From positions 62,001-126,000 of the forward strand of contig NZ_AHJE01000013.1 of NCBI RefSeq assembly GCF_000243095.1: a stretch of 64,000 nucleotides of DNA, in the 5' to 3' direction. Numbering within the stretch: position 1 is the stretch's first letter; the number at the start of each line of letters is the position of its first letter. This document shows positions 9,633-18,670 of the stretch, in pieces. The translations under genes and the position numbers were made by a program. Source of the stretch: Cupriavidus basilensis OR16 (GTDB lineage: Bacteria; Pseudomonadota; Gammaproteobacteria; Burkholderiales; Burkholderiaceae). The notes under the pieces are model-generated. The model did no database searches. It was not told the origin of the DNA and worked only from the letters and a program-made list of their open reading frames with translations.

Positions 9633-9790
9633 GCCGTACGACATCGCCCTGCGGGGTTGGTCGCTGTTTATTTCGTCGGCGTTGGTTGTTGAACCCAAAA
9701 GCCATACGACATCGCCCTGCGGGGTTGGTCGCTGTTTATTTCATCGGCGTTGGTTGTTGAACCCAAGAGCCATACGACATCCCCCTGCGG
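9633..9790 (+). repeat. 68-bp direct tandem repeat, two copies plus partial third
   Basis: Units start at 9633, 9701 and 9769 with GCC(G/A)TACGACATCGCCCTGC and end GGCGTTGGTTGTTGAACCCAA; copies 1 and 2 differ at only a few positions, and copy 3 is cut after about 22 bases (CCCCTGCGGGGG). A degenerate related stretch (GGCGATGGTTTTTTGCACCCAA) lies just before at 9609-9630. It fills the 3' end of the Nudix gene and the spacer beyond it. Confidence 0.9.
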
Positions 9791-10399
9791 GGGCTCCCCC
9801 ACCCCCCATACCCCCGACACCACCTTCTCCAACCAAAACGCCCCAATGATCGTCTTGACGTCGGTAATCCGCCCGGAGCGCACCCAATCGATCACCTGCC
9901 CCGCCGGCACGATAAACGTCTCGAGGAATTCGCCTTCATCAAGCTGCGCCGGCCCGGCGGTCAGGTCCCGCGCCAGGAAGATATCGATAAACTCGGTGGA
10001 ATACGAAATGACGGGATGGATGCGCGTGAGGTAATCCCAACGCCGCGCGCTGTAGCCGGTTTCCTCCCGCAGCTCGCGCTCGCCGCAGCGCTGCGCGCCT
10101 TCCTGGGGATCCAGCTTGCCGGCGGGGAACTCAAGCATCACTTCGCCGACCGGATACCGATATTGCCGCTCCAGCAGCACGGTGCCATCGTCGAACAGCG
10201 GAATCATCATGACCGCGCCCGGATGCAATACGTATTCCCGCCCGGCATGCTTGCCATCGGGGAGCTTGACGATGTCTTGCTTGAGTGTGAGGAATTTGCC
10301 TGTGTGCAGCGTGGCGGATGCTACGCACACTTCTTTCAGGCCGAGGTCGTCGCCGACGGCGATGTCGCCGGCTTCCTGCGTGTCAATCTTGTCGCTCAT
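9668..10399 (-). CDS. Nudix hydrolase, ADP-ribose pyrophosphatase type, with repeat-encoded tail
   Basis: Hydrolyses nucleoside diphosphate-X compounds, most likely ADP-ribose. ATG at 10397-10399 starts MSDKIDTQEAGD. The Nudix box is complete: G-KLDPQ-E-GAQRCGE-RELREETGY (GX5EX7REUXEEXGU), preceded by MIPLFDDGTVLLERQYRYPVGE. The natural enzyme should finish near KTIIGAFWLEKV; here about 45 further residues follow, most of them read from the 68-bp repeat (GDVVWLLG..., then MSYGFWVQQPTPTK). The tail has no resemblance to the family, so the repeat appears to have replaced or displaced the original stop. Confidence 0.85.
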   Translation of the reverse strand: MSDKIDTQEAGDIAVGDDLGLKEVCVASATLHTGKFLTLKQDIVKLPDGKHAGREYVLHPGAVMMIPLFDDGTVLLERQYRYPVGEVMLEFPAGKLDPQEGAQRCGERELREETGYSARRWDYLTRIHPVISYSTEFIDIFLARDLTAGPAQLDEGEFLETFIVPAGQVIDWVRSGRITDVKTIIGAFWLEKVVSGVWGVGEPPQGDVVWLLGSTTNADEINSDQPRRAMSYGFWVQQPTPTK

Positions 10400-10451
10400 G
10401 AAAGCTCCGGGTCCGGACGCGGCCGGCCCGGGCGCCTTCGCTACCCGGCCG

Positions 10452-10760
10452 TCAAGCCGCGCGATGTTTGACGAGGTACTGCCAGGTGAAGCCCGGGAAG
10501 GCAAACACCAGCATCATGCAGGCGGTGATGGCGTAGAACTGCCAGCCCTGCGGGAAGGCGTTGCCCAGGCCCGCCTCCACGGCGAAGCCGGCCAAGCCTG
10601 CCGCCACATACCAGGTGATCAACTCGGCCAGCCTCATCCACAGCGGCTTCTTGACGGCGCGCAGTGGAATCAGCGCGAACAGGCGCTGGTTGATAAACGG
10701 CAGGTTGGCACAGACCAATGCCAGCAAGATGACAAACCAGCCCGCCGTGGATGAACTCAT
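10452..10760 (-). CDS. DUF2818 family membrane protein
   Basis: Short integral membrane protein, 102 residues with about three hydrophobic segments (GWFVILLALVCANLPF; ITWYVAAGLAGFAVEAGLG; FYAITACMMLVFAFPGF). Members are found directly after nuoN in many Burkholderiales, as here (22 bases from the nuoN stop), and may be cotranscribed with complex I. Function unknown; a role in complex I assembly is only a guess from position. Confidence 0.85.
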   Translation of the reverse strand: MSSSTAGWFVILLALVCANLPFINQRLFALIPLRAVKKPLWMRLAELITWYVAAGLAGFAVEAGLGNAFPQGWQFYAITACMMLVFAFPGFTWQYLVKHRAA

Positions 10761-10782
10761 ATCGCTGCGCCGCCGTAGTGCA

Positions 10783-12255
10783 TCAGGACGCCAGCGTGGC
10801 GCGGATGGCCTGGTAGCACAGGTTCATCAGCGCCGCCGGGAACAGGCCCAGGGCGATGATGACCGCGCCGTTCAGGGTCAACATCGAACGCAGGCCAAAG
10901 CTGGATTCCAGCTTGCGATCGTCGGCCGGTGCATCGAAGTACATCAGCTTGACGATGCGCAGGTAGTAGAACGCGCCGATCAGCGAGAACAGCACGGCCA
11001 CCACGGCCAGCCAGGTCATGCCGCTCTTGACCACGGCCTCGAGCACGGCCAGCTTGGCGTAGAAGCCCATGGTCGGCGGGATGCCTGCCAGCGAGAACAT
11101 CATCACCAGCATCAGCAGCGCGTACCAGGGGTTCTTGCGCGACAGGCCCTTGAGGTCGTCCAGGGTCTCGGCTTCGAAATCCTTGCCGGCGCGCAGCAGC
11201 ACGATGCCGAAGGTGCCCAGCGTGGTCAGCACGTAAGTCACGGCATAGAACATCGACGAACCGTAGGCGCTGGCGGCACCGCTGGCCTTGCCGTCGGCCA
11301 CGCCGGACAGCAGGCCCAGCAGCAGGAAGCCCATGTGCGAGATGGTGGAGTACGCCAGCATCCGCTTCAGGTTGGTCTGCACGATGGCCGTCAGGTTACC
11401 GATGGCCAGGGACGCCACGGCCAGCACGGCCAGCATGACTTGCCAGTCCATTGCCAGCGGCAGCAGGCCTTCGACCAGCAGGCGCAGCGCCATGGCGAAC
11501 GCAGCCAGCTTCGGGGCACCCGCGATCAGCAGCGTCACCGCGGTCGGCGAGCCCTGGTAGATGTCCGGAATCCACATGTGGAACGGCGCGGCGCCATCTT
11601 GAACGCGATGCCGGCCACGATGAAGACCACGCCGAAGGCCAGCATGGTGGTGTTGACGCGGCCCGACTCCACGACGCGGAACACTTGGCCAAGGTTCAGC
11701 GAGCCGGTGGCGCCATAGAGCATGGACATGCCATACAGCAGGAAGCCCGAGGCCAGCGCGCCCAGCACGAAGTACTTGATGGCGGACTCGGAGGTCACGC
11801 GGTTGTCGCGGCGCAGGGCCACCAGCGCGTACGACGCCAGCGACAGCAGCTCCAGGCCCAGGTACAGGGTCAGGAAGTTGTTGCCGGTGATCATCACGAT
11901 CTGGCCGCCGAGCGTAAACAGCGCGAGCATGTAGAACTCGCCGCTGTACATGTCGCGGTCAGCCAGGTAGCTGCGGGTGTAGACCAGCGTGACGAACAGC
12001 GCGGCGGAGGCGAAGGCCGACAGCAGGTTGGCCATCGGGTCCACCACCACCAGGTTGGCGAACGCGTAATGCGTCTCGCCGGCGACGCCGTTGATGCCGA
12101 ACCATACGGTCAGCACCAGCGTGGTCAGCAGCGACAGCGGATAGGCCACGCTGGAGCGGTTCTTGCCACGGGCAAGATCAATCCAGTTGACCGCGGCGAT
12201 CGCGATCGCCAAAAATGATTGGCGCCACAGGTGCCAATGTCGAGGACGGTTGCAT
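10783..12255 (-). CDS. nuoN: NuoN, complex I subunit N (two one-base frameshifts)
   Basis: Antiporter-like membrane subunit of NADH:quinone oxidoreductase. ATG at 12253-12255 has GGGAGAG upstream and begins [15 protein letters not shown]; one T is missing in the T-run at about 12213, after which the frame [18 protein letters not shown] continues. A second base (G) is missing at about 11595, where ...VAGIAFKMG must pass to [22 protein letters not shown]. With both repaired the protein has about 491 residues, the usual size, and all conserved Lys/Glu helices are present. Last gene of the nuo operon, 18 bases after nuoM. Two independent single-base losses in short runs suggest sequencing errors. 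Confidence 0.9.
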
Positions 12256-12273
12256 GTTTGTTTCTCTCCCCGA

Positions 12274-13740
12274 TTACAGCTTCGACTGCGCCACGTGCGA
12301 CAGCAGGTTCACCACGGAAGCGTGCATCACATCGGTGAAGGGTTTCGGATACAGGCCCATATACAGGGTCATGATCGCCAGCAGGCCAAGCATGAAGAAC
12401 TCGCGCTTGTTCAGGTCGACCAGCTCGGCGACATGCTTGTGCACCACGTCGCCAAAGATCACGCGCTTGACCATCCACAGCGAATAGGCCGCGCCCAGGA
12501 TCAGTGCCGTGGCTGCCAGCAGGCCGATCCAGAAGTTGAACTTGACCGCACCCAGGATGACCATGAACTCACCGACGAAACCCGAGGTAGCCGGCAGGCC
12601 GCAGTTGGCCATGGCGAAGAACACCGACAGCGCCGCGAACTTCGGCATGGTGTTCACCACACCGCCGTAATCGGCGATCTGGCGCGAGTGCACGCGGTCG
12701 TACAGCACGCCGATGCAAAGGAACATGGCGCCCGAGATAAAGCCGTGGGAGATCATCTGGATGATGCCGCCCTCGATGCCGATCTCGTTGAAGATGAAGA
12801 AGCCCAGCGTGACGAAGCCCATGTGGGCGATCGACGAGTACGCCACCAGCTTCTTCATGTCGGCCTGCACCAGCGCGACCAGGCCGATGTAGATCACCGC
12901 GATCAGCGAGATCGTGATGATGAAGGCGGCCATGCTATGGCTGGCGTCGGGCGCGATCGGCAGCGAGAAGCGCAGGAAACCGTAGGCGCCCAGTTTCAGC
13001 ATGATGGCAGCCAGCACCACCGAGCCGCCGGTCGGCGCCTCCACGTGGGCGTCGGGCAGCCAGGTGTGGACGGGCCACATCGGCACCTTCACGGCAAACG
13101 CCATGAAGAAGGCGATGAACAGCGCGATCTGCTCGTTCATCGACAGCTTGGCCTGGTGCCATTCGAGAATCTCGAAGGTACCGGTCTTGCTGTACAGGTA
13201 CAACAGGGCAACCAGCGTCAGCAGCGAGCCGAGCAACGTGTACAGGAAGAACTTGAAGGCCGCGTAGACGCGGTTCGGGCCGCCCCAGACGCCGATGATG
13301 ATGTACATCGGGATCAGCGTGGCTTCGAAGAACACGTAGAACAGCATGCCGTCGAGCGCGCAGAACACGCCGACCATCACGCCCGACAGGATCAGGAACG
13401 CGGCCATGTACTCGGCCACGCGCTCGGTGATCACTTGCCAGGCGGAGATCACCACGATCACCGTGATGAAGGCGGTCAGCACCACGAACCACATCGAGAT
13501 GCCGTCGACACCCAGGTGGTAGTTGATGTTGAAGCGCTCGATCCATTCCGACTTCTCAACGAACTGCATCGCAGCTGTGGAACGGTCGAAGTGGAATACC
13601 AGCGGCAGCGTGACGATGAAGCTGGCGATCGAGCCGAACAGCGACATCCAGCGGACGTAGCCGGGGCTACGGTCGGAACCCGAGGCAAGGACCAGCAAGC
13701 CAAAAAAGATCGGCAGCCAGATAGCGAAAGACAGAACCAT
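12274..13740 (-). CDS. nuoM: NuoM, complex I subunit M
   Basis: Proton-pumping antiporter-like subunit, 488 residues, about 14 membrane helices. Diagnostic stretches are YHLGVDGISMWFVVLTAFI, the VFFEATLIPMYIIIGVWG helix with the conserved Glu, MWPVHTWLPDAHVEAPTGGS, and KKLVAYSSIAHMGFV with the channel Lys. Starts MVLSFAIWLPIFFG 13 bases after nuoL stops and ends just before nuoN, within one operon. Confidence 0.96.
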   Translation of the reverse strand: MVLSFAIWLPIFFGLLVLASGSDRSPGYVRWMSLFGSIASFIVTLPLVFHFDRSTAAMQFVEKSEWIERFNINYHLGVDGISMWFVVLTAFITVIVVISAWQVITERVAEYMAAFLILSGVMVGVFCALDGMLFYVFFEATLIPMYIIIGVWGGPNRVYAAFKFFLYTLLGSLLTLVALLYLYSKTGTFEILEWHQAKLSMNEQIALFIAFFMAFAVKVPMWPVHTWLPDAHVEAPTGGSVVLAAIMLKLGAYGFLRFSLPIAPDASHSMAAFIITISLIAVIYIGLVALVQADMKKLVAYSSIAHMGFVTLGFFIFNEIGIEGGIIQMISHGFISGAMFLCIGVLYDRVHSRQIADYGGVVNTMPKFAALSVFFAMANCGLPATSGFVGEFMVILGAVKFNFWIGLLAATALILGAAYSLWMVKRVIFGDVVHKHVAELVDLNKREFFMLGLLAIMTLYMGLYPKPFTDVMHASVVNLLSHVAQSKL

Positions 13741-13753
13741 TTTCTTGTTTTCC

Positions 13754-15853
13754 TTACTTGGCGCTCACCGTGGCGAACGAGGTGCCGAACACCGTCATCG
13801 TCAGCAGTATCAACATGCCCAGGATCATGGCGAATGCGTAGTGATAGATGTAGCCGGATTGCAGGTAACGGCTTACCGACGCGAACCAGGCCACCACGCG
13901 CGCGGAGCCGTTGACCACCAGGCCGTCGATCAGGCCCTGGTCGCCGCCCTTCCACAGGCCGGTGCCAAGCAGACGGGCACCACGGGCAAACACGGCCTGG
14001 TTGATGGCGTCCATGTAGTACTTGTTGTCGAGCAGCGTGTACAGGCCCGAGAAGCGTTGCTTGATGGCGGCCGGGATATCCGGACGCTTCATGTAGAAGA
14101 ACCAGGACAGCGCCACACCCGAGATCGCCAGCCACAATACCGGCGTGGTCAGCGAATGCAGGCCCATCGCCACCCAGCCGTGGAAGGCTTGCGCCAGTTC
14201 TTCCATTGCATGGTGGTTCTCGCCGACGTAGATCACGTCCTTGAAGGCCACGCCATGCTTGAAGAAGTCGCCGAACAGCATCGGGCCGATCGCCATGGCG
14301 CCGATCACCACCGACGGGATAGCCAGCAGCACCAGCGGCAGCGTCACGACCCAAGGCGACTCATGCGGCTTCTCGCCCGGGGCCAGGCCGTGATGATGGT
14401 CGGCGGTTGCCTCCTCATCGTCATGGTTGCCCGCGTGATGCGCATGGTGGTCTTCCTTGCCGAAACGCTCTTCACCGTGGAACACCAGGAAGTACATGCG
14501 GAAGGAGTAGAAGGCCGTGACGAACACGCCGGCCAGCACCGCGAAGTAAGCGAATCCCGAACCCGGGATATGCGACTCGGCCACGGCCTCGATGATCGAG
14601 TCCTTGGAGTAGAAGCCCGCGAAGAACGGCGTGCCGATCAGGGCCAGTGAACCCACCAGCGAGGTGATCCAGGTAATCGGCATGTACTTGCGCAGGCCAC
14701 CCATGTTGCGGATGTCCTGGTCGTGATGCATGCCGATGATGACCGAGCCGGCCGCAAGGAACAGCAGTGCCTTGAAGAACGCGTGGGTCATCAGGTGGAA
14801 CACGGCCACCGAGTAGGCCGAGGCGCCCAGCGCGACGGTCATGTAGCCCAGCTGCGACAGCGTGGAGTAAGCCACCACGCGCTTGATGTCGTTCTGGATG
14901 ATACCGAGGAAACCCATGAACAGCGCGGTAATGGCGCCGATCACCAGCACGAACGACAGCGCGGTGTCCGACAGCTCGAACAGCGGCGACATGCGCGCGA
15001 CCATGAAGATGCCGGCCGTCACCATGGTGGCGGCGTGGATCAGCGCGGAAATCGGGGTCGGGCCTTCCATCGAGTCAGGCAGCCACACGTGCAGCGGGAA
15101 CTGGGCCGACTTGCCCATGGCGCCGATGAACAGGCAGATGCAGGCGACCGTGATCATCAGCCAGTCGGTGCCCGGGAAGATCACCGTGGCGAGCTGGTCG
15201 CGCGCCGCGAAGACGTCGGTGTAGTTCATGCTGCCGCTGTAGGCCAGCAGCAGGCCAATGCCGAGGATGAAGCCGAAGTCACCCACGCGATTGACCAGGA
15301 AGGCCTTCAGGTTGGCGAAGATGGCGGTCGGGCGGGTGTACCAGAAGCCGATCAGCAGGTACGACACCAGGCCCACAGCTTCCCAGCCGAAGAACAGCTG
15401 CAGGAAGTTGTTGCTCATCACCAGCATCAGCATCGAGAAGGTGAACAGCGAGATGTAGGCGAAGAAGCGGTTGTAGCCCGGGTCTTCGCTCATGTAGCCG
15501 ACGGTGTAGATGTGCACCATCAGCGAGACGAAGGTCACCACCACCATCATCATCGCCGTCAGCGAGTCGACCAGGAAGCCCACTTCCATCTTGAGGCTGC
15601 CGATCGTCATCCACTCGTACACGGTGGCATTGAAGCTCGCGCCGTCAAGGACGTCCATCAGCACGATGATCGACAGCAGGCAGGAGATCGCCACACCGAG
15701 GATCGTCACGGTGTGGGCCAGCGTGCGGCCGGCGCGCGTCTCCGAGGAGAACGTGCTGAAGAACTTGGTGCCGAACAGGCCGGCGATGGCTGCACCGGCG
15801 AGCGGTGCGAGCGGAATCGCCAGTAGCAGGTTGGGGTCGAGCGTGGTTGCCAT
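13754..15853 (-). CDS. nuoL: NuoL, complex I subunit L
   Basis: Largest antiporter-like subunit (699 residues) with the long lateral helix at the C-terminus that couples the membrane arm. Seen: GWEAVGLVSYLLIGFW, FPLHVWLPDSMEGPTPISALIHAATMV, KRVVAYSTLSQLGYM. An unusual His/Asp/Glu-rich loop (KEDHHAHHAGNHDDEEATAD and a further HHHG) occupies about residues 460-488 between late membrane helices; it faces solution and could bind metal, or be a neutral lineage insert. Slightly longer than the E. coli protein because of it. Separated from nuoK by 59 bases. Confidence 0.96.
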   Translation of the reverse strand: MATTLDPNLLLAIPLAPLAGAAIAGLFGTKFFSTFSSETRAGRTLAHTVTILGVAISCLLSIIVLMDVLDGASFNATVYEWMTIGSLKMEVGFLVDSLTAMMMVVVTFVSLMVHIYTVGYMSEDPGYNRFFAYISLFTFSMLMLVMSNNFLQLFFGWEAVGLVSYLLIGFWYTRPTAIFANLKAFLVNRVGDFGFILGIGLLLAYSGSMNYTDVFAARDQLATVIFPGTDWLMITVACICLFIGAMGKSAQFPLHVWLPDSMEGPTPISALIHAATMVTAGIFMVARMSPLFELSDTALSFVLVIGAITALFMGFLGIIQNDIKRVVAYSTLSQLGYMTVALGASAYSVAVFHLMTHAFFKALLFLAAGSVIIGMHHDQDIRNMGGLRKYMPITWITSLVGSLALIGTPFFAGFYSKDSIIEAVAESHIPGSGFAYFAVLAGVFVTAFYSFRMYFLVFHGEERFGKEDHHAHHAGNHDDEEATADHHHGLAPGEKPHESPWVVTLPLVLLAIPSVVIGAMAIGPMLFGDFFKHGVAFKDVIYVGENHHAMEELAQAFHGWVAMGLHSLTTPVLWLAISGVALSWFFYMKRPDIPAAIKQRFSGLYTLLDNKYYMDAINQAVFARGARLLGTGLWKGGDQGLIDGLVVNGSARVVAWFASVSRYLQSGYIYHYAFAMILGMLILLTMTVFGTSFATVSAK

Positions 15854-15912
15854 AGGACGCTTAGTGGTGTGCGGTCGGAGAACGGTCTTGGTTCATAACG
15901 TAGAGACTCGGA

Positions 15913-16218
15913 TCAGCCCTTGAGGGTGTCCATGTCGTCCACGTTGATCGTGTCCAGGTTGCGGAACAGCACGACCAGGATTGCAAGGCCGATTGCCGAT
16001 TCGGCCGCAGCCACCGTGAGGATGAAGAAAACGAAAACCTGTCCTGCCAGGTCGCCCAGATAGTGCGAGAAGGCGACGAAGTTCATATTGACCGCAAGCA
16101 GCATCAGCTCGATCGCCATCAGCAGCACGATGACGTTCTTGCGGTTCAGGAAAATACCAACGATGCTGATGGCGAACAGGATCGCACCGAGCACGAGGAA
16201 ATGGGCGAGAGAGAGCAC
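15913..16218 (-). CDS. nuoK: NuoK, complex I subunit K
   Basis: Small three-helix membrane subunit, 101 residues, starting [20 protein letters not shown]. The conserved membrane glutamates are visible in [14 protein letters not shown] and in [14 protein letters not shown], both needed for proton transfer in the family. Lies 17 bases after nuoJ stops, in the standard J-K-L order. Confidence 0.95.
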   Translation of the reverse strand: MLSLAHFLVLGAILFAISIVGIFLNRKNVIVLLMAIELMLLAVNMNFVAFSHYLGDLAGQVFVFFILTVAAAESAIGLAILVVLFRNLDTINVDDMDTLKG

Positions 16219-16235
16219 AGCGTTTCTCCGGGCTT

Positions 16236-16886
16236 TTAGTTCTTGTTAGCGGCAGCCGCGGCATCCGGGCTGGCTTGGGTGCCGGCACGGGCTTCGCTGG
16301 GCATCGAGACCAGGCGCACGCGGTCCTGGCGGCGGGTACGCAGCTGCACGCCCACGTCTTGCGACTTGCTGTCCTTGCGGCGGCGCAGCGTCAGCGCGAC
16401 GGCGGCGATGATGGCCACCAGCAGGATGATGCCCGCTACTTCAAAGGCGTAGATGTAGTCGGTGTAGATCAGCTTGCCGAGCTCGGCCGTGTTGGAGTAG
16501 TCCGGGCCATGCACCACGTTGTTCAGCGGCACCGTGGTACCGATGAAGTTGCGCACCAGCACGGTGGCCATCTCGCCGATGATCAGCGCGCCGATCACCG
16601 AGGCCAGCGGCACATAGGTCCAGAAGTCCCGTCGCAGGTGCTCGATGTCGATATCGATCATCATCACCACGAACAGGAACAGCACCATCACGGCGCCTAC
16701 ATAGACCAGCACCAGCAGGATGGCGAGGAATTCGGCCTTCAGCAGCATCCAGATCGCGGCCGCCGTAAAGAACGACAGCACGAGGAACAGTGCGGAGTGC
16801 ACCGGGTTCTTCGCGGTGATGACTTTCAGTGCGGAGAGCACCAGCACCAGCGCAAAGACATAGAAGATGGTGGTCGTGAGTTCCAT
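16236..16886 (-). CDS. nuoJ: NuoJ, complex I subunit J
   Basis: Five-helix membrane subunit. ATG at 16884-16886 gives [20 protein letters not shown]; the family core [19 protein letters not shown] is present. About 216 residues; the C-terminal 40 or so ([20 protein letters not shown] to the Ala-rich end) are polar and project beyond the last helix. Upstream in-frame starts add residues with no family similarity, so I reject them. Confidence 0.95.
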   Translation of the reverse strand: MELTTTIFYVFALVLVLSALKVITAKNPVHSALFLVLSFFTAAAIWMLLKAEFLAILLVLVYVGAVMVLFLFVVMMIDIDIEHLRRDFWTYVPLASVIGALIIGEMATVLVRNFIGTTVPLNNVVHGPDYSNTAELGKLIYTDYIYAFEVAGIILLVAIIAAVALTLRRRKDSKSQDVGVQLRTRRQDRVRLVSMPSEARAGTQASPDAAAAANKN

Positions 16887-16954
16887 GGTCCTCGTCGAGC
16901 CTTCCGGCACAAGCCACCCCTGGTGGCCTGCCCTTGCGGCATCCTTTTCGTTAG

Positions 16955-17010
16955 CCCCGCACGGGGCCCGATTCACTATTCGTTGGCAACGTCCGCCAGA
17001 ATCGGCGGAC
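16955..17010. other. Two small hairpins in the nuoI-nuoJ spacer
   Basis: The 144-base spacer between nuoI and nuoJ holds GCCCC-GCAC-GGGGC (16955-16968) and GTCCGCC-AGAATC-GGCGGAC (16991-17010). Neither is followed by a T-run, so they are more likely mRNA processing or stability structures than terminators. Otherwise I see nothing in the spacer. Confidence 0.5.
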
Positions 17011-17030
17011 GCGCCCTGTATTGCGCCGTA

Positions 17031-17522
17031 TTAACGGTACTTGGCGTCCGCGGCCTTGGCCGCGGCGATCTGCGGTTCGTAGCGGTCGCCCACTGCCAGC
17101 AGCATGTCCTTGGTGAAGTACAGGTCGCCGCGCTTCTCGCCGTGGTATTCGAGGATATGCGTCTCGACGATGGCGTCGACCGGGCAGGCTTCTTCGCAGA
17201 AACCGCAGAAAATGCACTTGGTCAAATCGATGTCATAGCGCGTGGTGCGGCGGGTGCCGTCGGCACGGGCATCGGACTCGATGGAGATGGCCACGGCCGG
17301 GCAGACCGCTTCGCACAGCTTGCAGGCGATGCAGCGCTCTTCCCCGTTGGGGTAGCGGCGCAGCGCGTGCAGGCCGCGAAAACGCGGCGACATCGGCGTT
17401 TTCTCTTCGGGAAACTGGACTGTGATCTTGCGCGCGAAGAGATAGCGCCCGGTCAGAGCCATGCCCTTGAAGAGTTCCTTCAGGAGCAGGCTGTTGAAGA
17501 AGTCCTTGATGGCGAGCAGCAT
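17031..17522 (-). CDS. nuoI: NuoI, complex I 2x[4Fe-4S] ferredoxin subunit
   Basis: Peripheral-arm subunit carrying clusters N6a and N6b, 163 residues. The two cysteine motifs are [12 protein letters not shown] and [12 protein letters not shown], each CxxCxxCxxxCP. Starts [14 protein letters not shown], an amphipathic helix that docks on the membrane arm. Preceded by a 65-base spacer after nuoH. Confidence 0.96.
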   Translation of the reverse strand: MLLAIKDFFNSLLLKELFKGMALTGRYLFARKITVQFPEEKTPMSPRFRGLHALRRYPNGEERCIACKLCEAVCPAVAISIESDARADGTRRTTRYDIDLTKCIFCGFCEEACPVDAIVETHILEYHGEKRGDLYFTKDMLLAVGDRYEPQIAAAKAADAKYR

Positions 17523-17547
17523 GACGATTGCTTCCTAATGATTCCGC

Positions 17548-17576
17548 GGGGCGCCGCCAATGGCGGCCGCGCCCCT
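17548..17576. other. GC-rich hairpin between nuoH and nuoI
   Basis: GGGGCGCCGCCA and its near-perfect inverse TGGCGGCCGCGCCCC form a strong stem with almost no loop in the 65-base nuoH-nuoI spacer. No T-run follows in the direction of transcription, so it probably modulates rather than ends the operon message. Confidence 0.5.
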
Positions 17577-17587
17577 GCTTTGGCCGT

Positions 17588-18652
17588 TCAATGCCAGATA
17601 TTCCAGGGCGACCGGATCCAGATCGCCACGATGACCAGCCAGCCCACCGTCAGCGGGATGAAGATCTTCCAGCCCAGGCGCATGATCTGGTCATAGCGGT
17701 AGCGCGGGAACGAAGCACGGATCCAGATGAACACCGACAGCAGCAAAAATACCTTGATCAGCAGCCAGAAGAAGCCCGGCACCGCATTGGTGATGAAGCT
17801 TTCGAACGGCGGCGCCCAGCCTCCCAGGAACATCAACGCGGTCATCGTCGAGATGACGATCATGTTGATGTACTCAGCCAGGAAGAACAGCGCGAAGCCC
17901 ATGCCCGAGTACTCGATCATGTGGCCGGCCACGATTTCCGACTCGCCTTCCACCACGTCGAACGGGTGGCGGTTGGTTTCGGCCACGCCGGAGATGAAGT
18001 ACACGCCGAACATGGGCAGCAGCGGCAGCCAGTTCCACGACAGTACGTTGATCCCCATGTTGGCGAAGTAGCCGGTGTTCTGCGAATTGACGATGGCCGA
18101 CAGGTTCAGGCTGCCAGACACCATCAGCACCGTCACCAGGGCAAAGCCCATGGCGATTTCATACGACACCATCTGCGCCGCGGCGCGCATGGCGCCGATG
18201 AAGGCGTACTTGGAGTTGGAGGCCCAGCCAGCCAGGATCACGCCATAGACGCCAACCGAGCTGATGGCCATCACGTAGAGCAGGCCGGCATTGACGTTGG
18301 CCATCACCACTTCGGCCTGGAACGGGATCACCGCCCAGATCGCCACGGCGGGCATCAGCACCATCAGCGGGGCAACCAGGTACATGCCCCGGCTGACCTG
18401 CGTGGGCATCATCACTTCCTTTAGCAGGAGCTTGAGCACGTCGGCGATCGGCTGCAGCAGGCCCAGCGGGCCGACCCGGTTCGGGCCGATACGCACGTGC
18501 ATCCAGCCGATCAGCTTGCGCTCCCACAGGATCAGGTAGGCCACGCACAACAGCAGCGGCACCACAATGACCACGGCGCGAATCAGGATCCACAGCGGCG
18601 TCCAGGCGCCGCCGAAGAGATTCTGTCCTTGCGAGGTAATCCAATCGATCAT
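17588..18652 (-). CDS. nuoH: NuoH, complex I quinone-site membrane subunit
   Basis: Eight-helix subunit forming the entrance of the quinone channel, 354 residues, starting [15 protein letters not shown]. Conserved stretches: [44 protein letters not shown] (acidic loop lining the Q site) and [18 protein letters not shown]. Complete and unremarkable. Starts 19 bases after the reconstructed nuoG stop. Confidence 0.96.
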   Translation of the reverse strand: MIDWITSQGQNLFGGAWTPLWILIRAVVIVVPLLLCVAYLILWERKLIGWMHVRIGPNRVGPLGLLQPIADVLKLLLKEVMMPTQVSRGMYLVAPLMVLMPAVAIWAVIPFQAEVVMANVNAGLLYVMAISSVGVYGVILAGWASNSKYAFIGAMRAAAQMVSYEIAMGFALVTVLMVSGSLNLSAIVNSQNTGYFANMGINVLSWNWLPLLPMFGVYFISGVAETNRHPFDVVEGESEIVAGHMIEYSGMGFALFFLAEYINMIVISTMTALMFLGGWAPPFESFITNAVPGFFWLLIKVFLLLSVFIWIRASFPRYRYDQIMRLGWKIFIPLTVGWLVIVAIWIRSPWNIWH

Positions 18653-18670
18653 GTTTCTTTCTCGCTCTTC

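Noticed and set aside
9633..9790. CRISPR array
   Set aside because: The 68-base units abut directly with no unique spacers, and there are only two full copies; no cas genes.
16955..17010. Terminators within the nuo operon
   Set aside because: Stems lack T-runs on the transcribed strand and the operon must continue through them.
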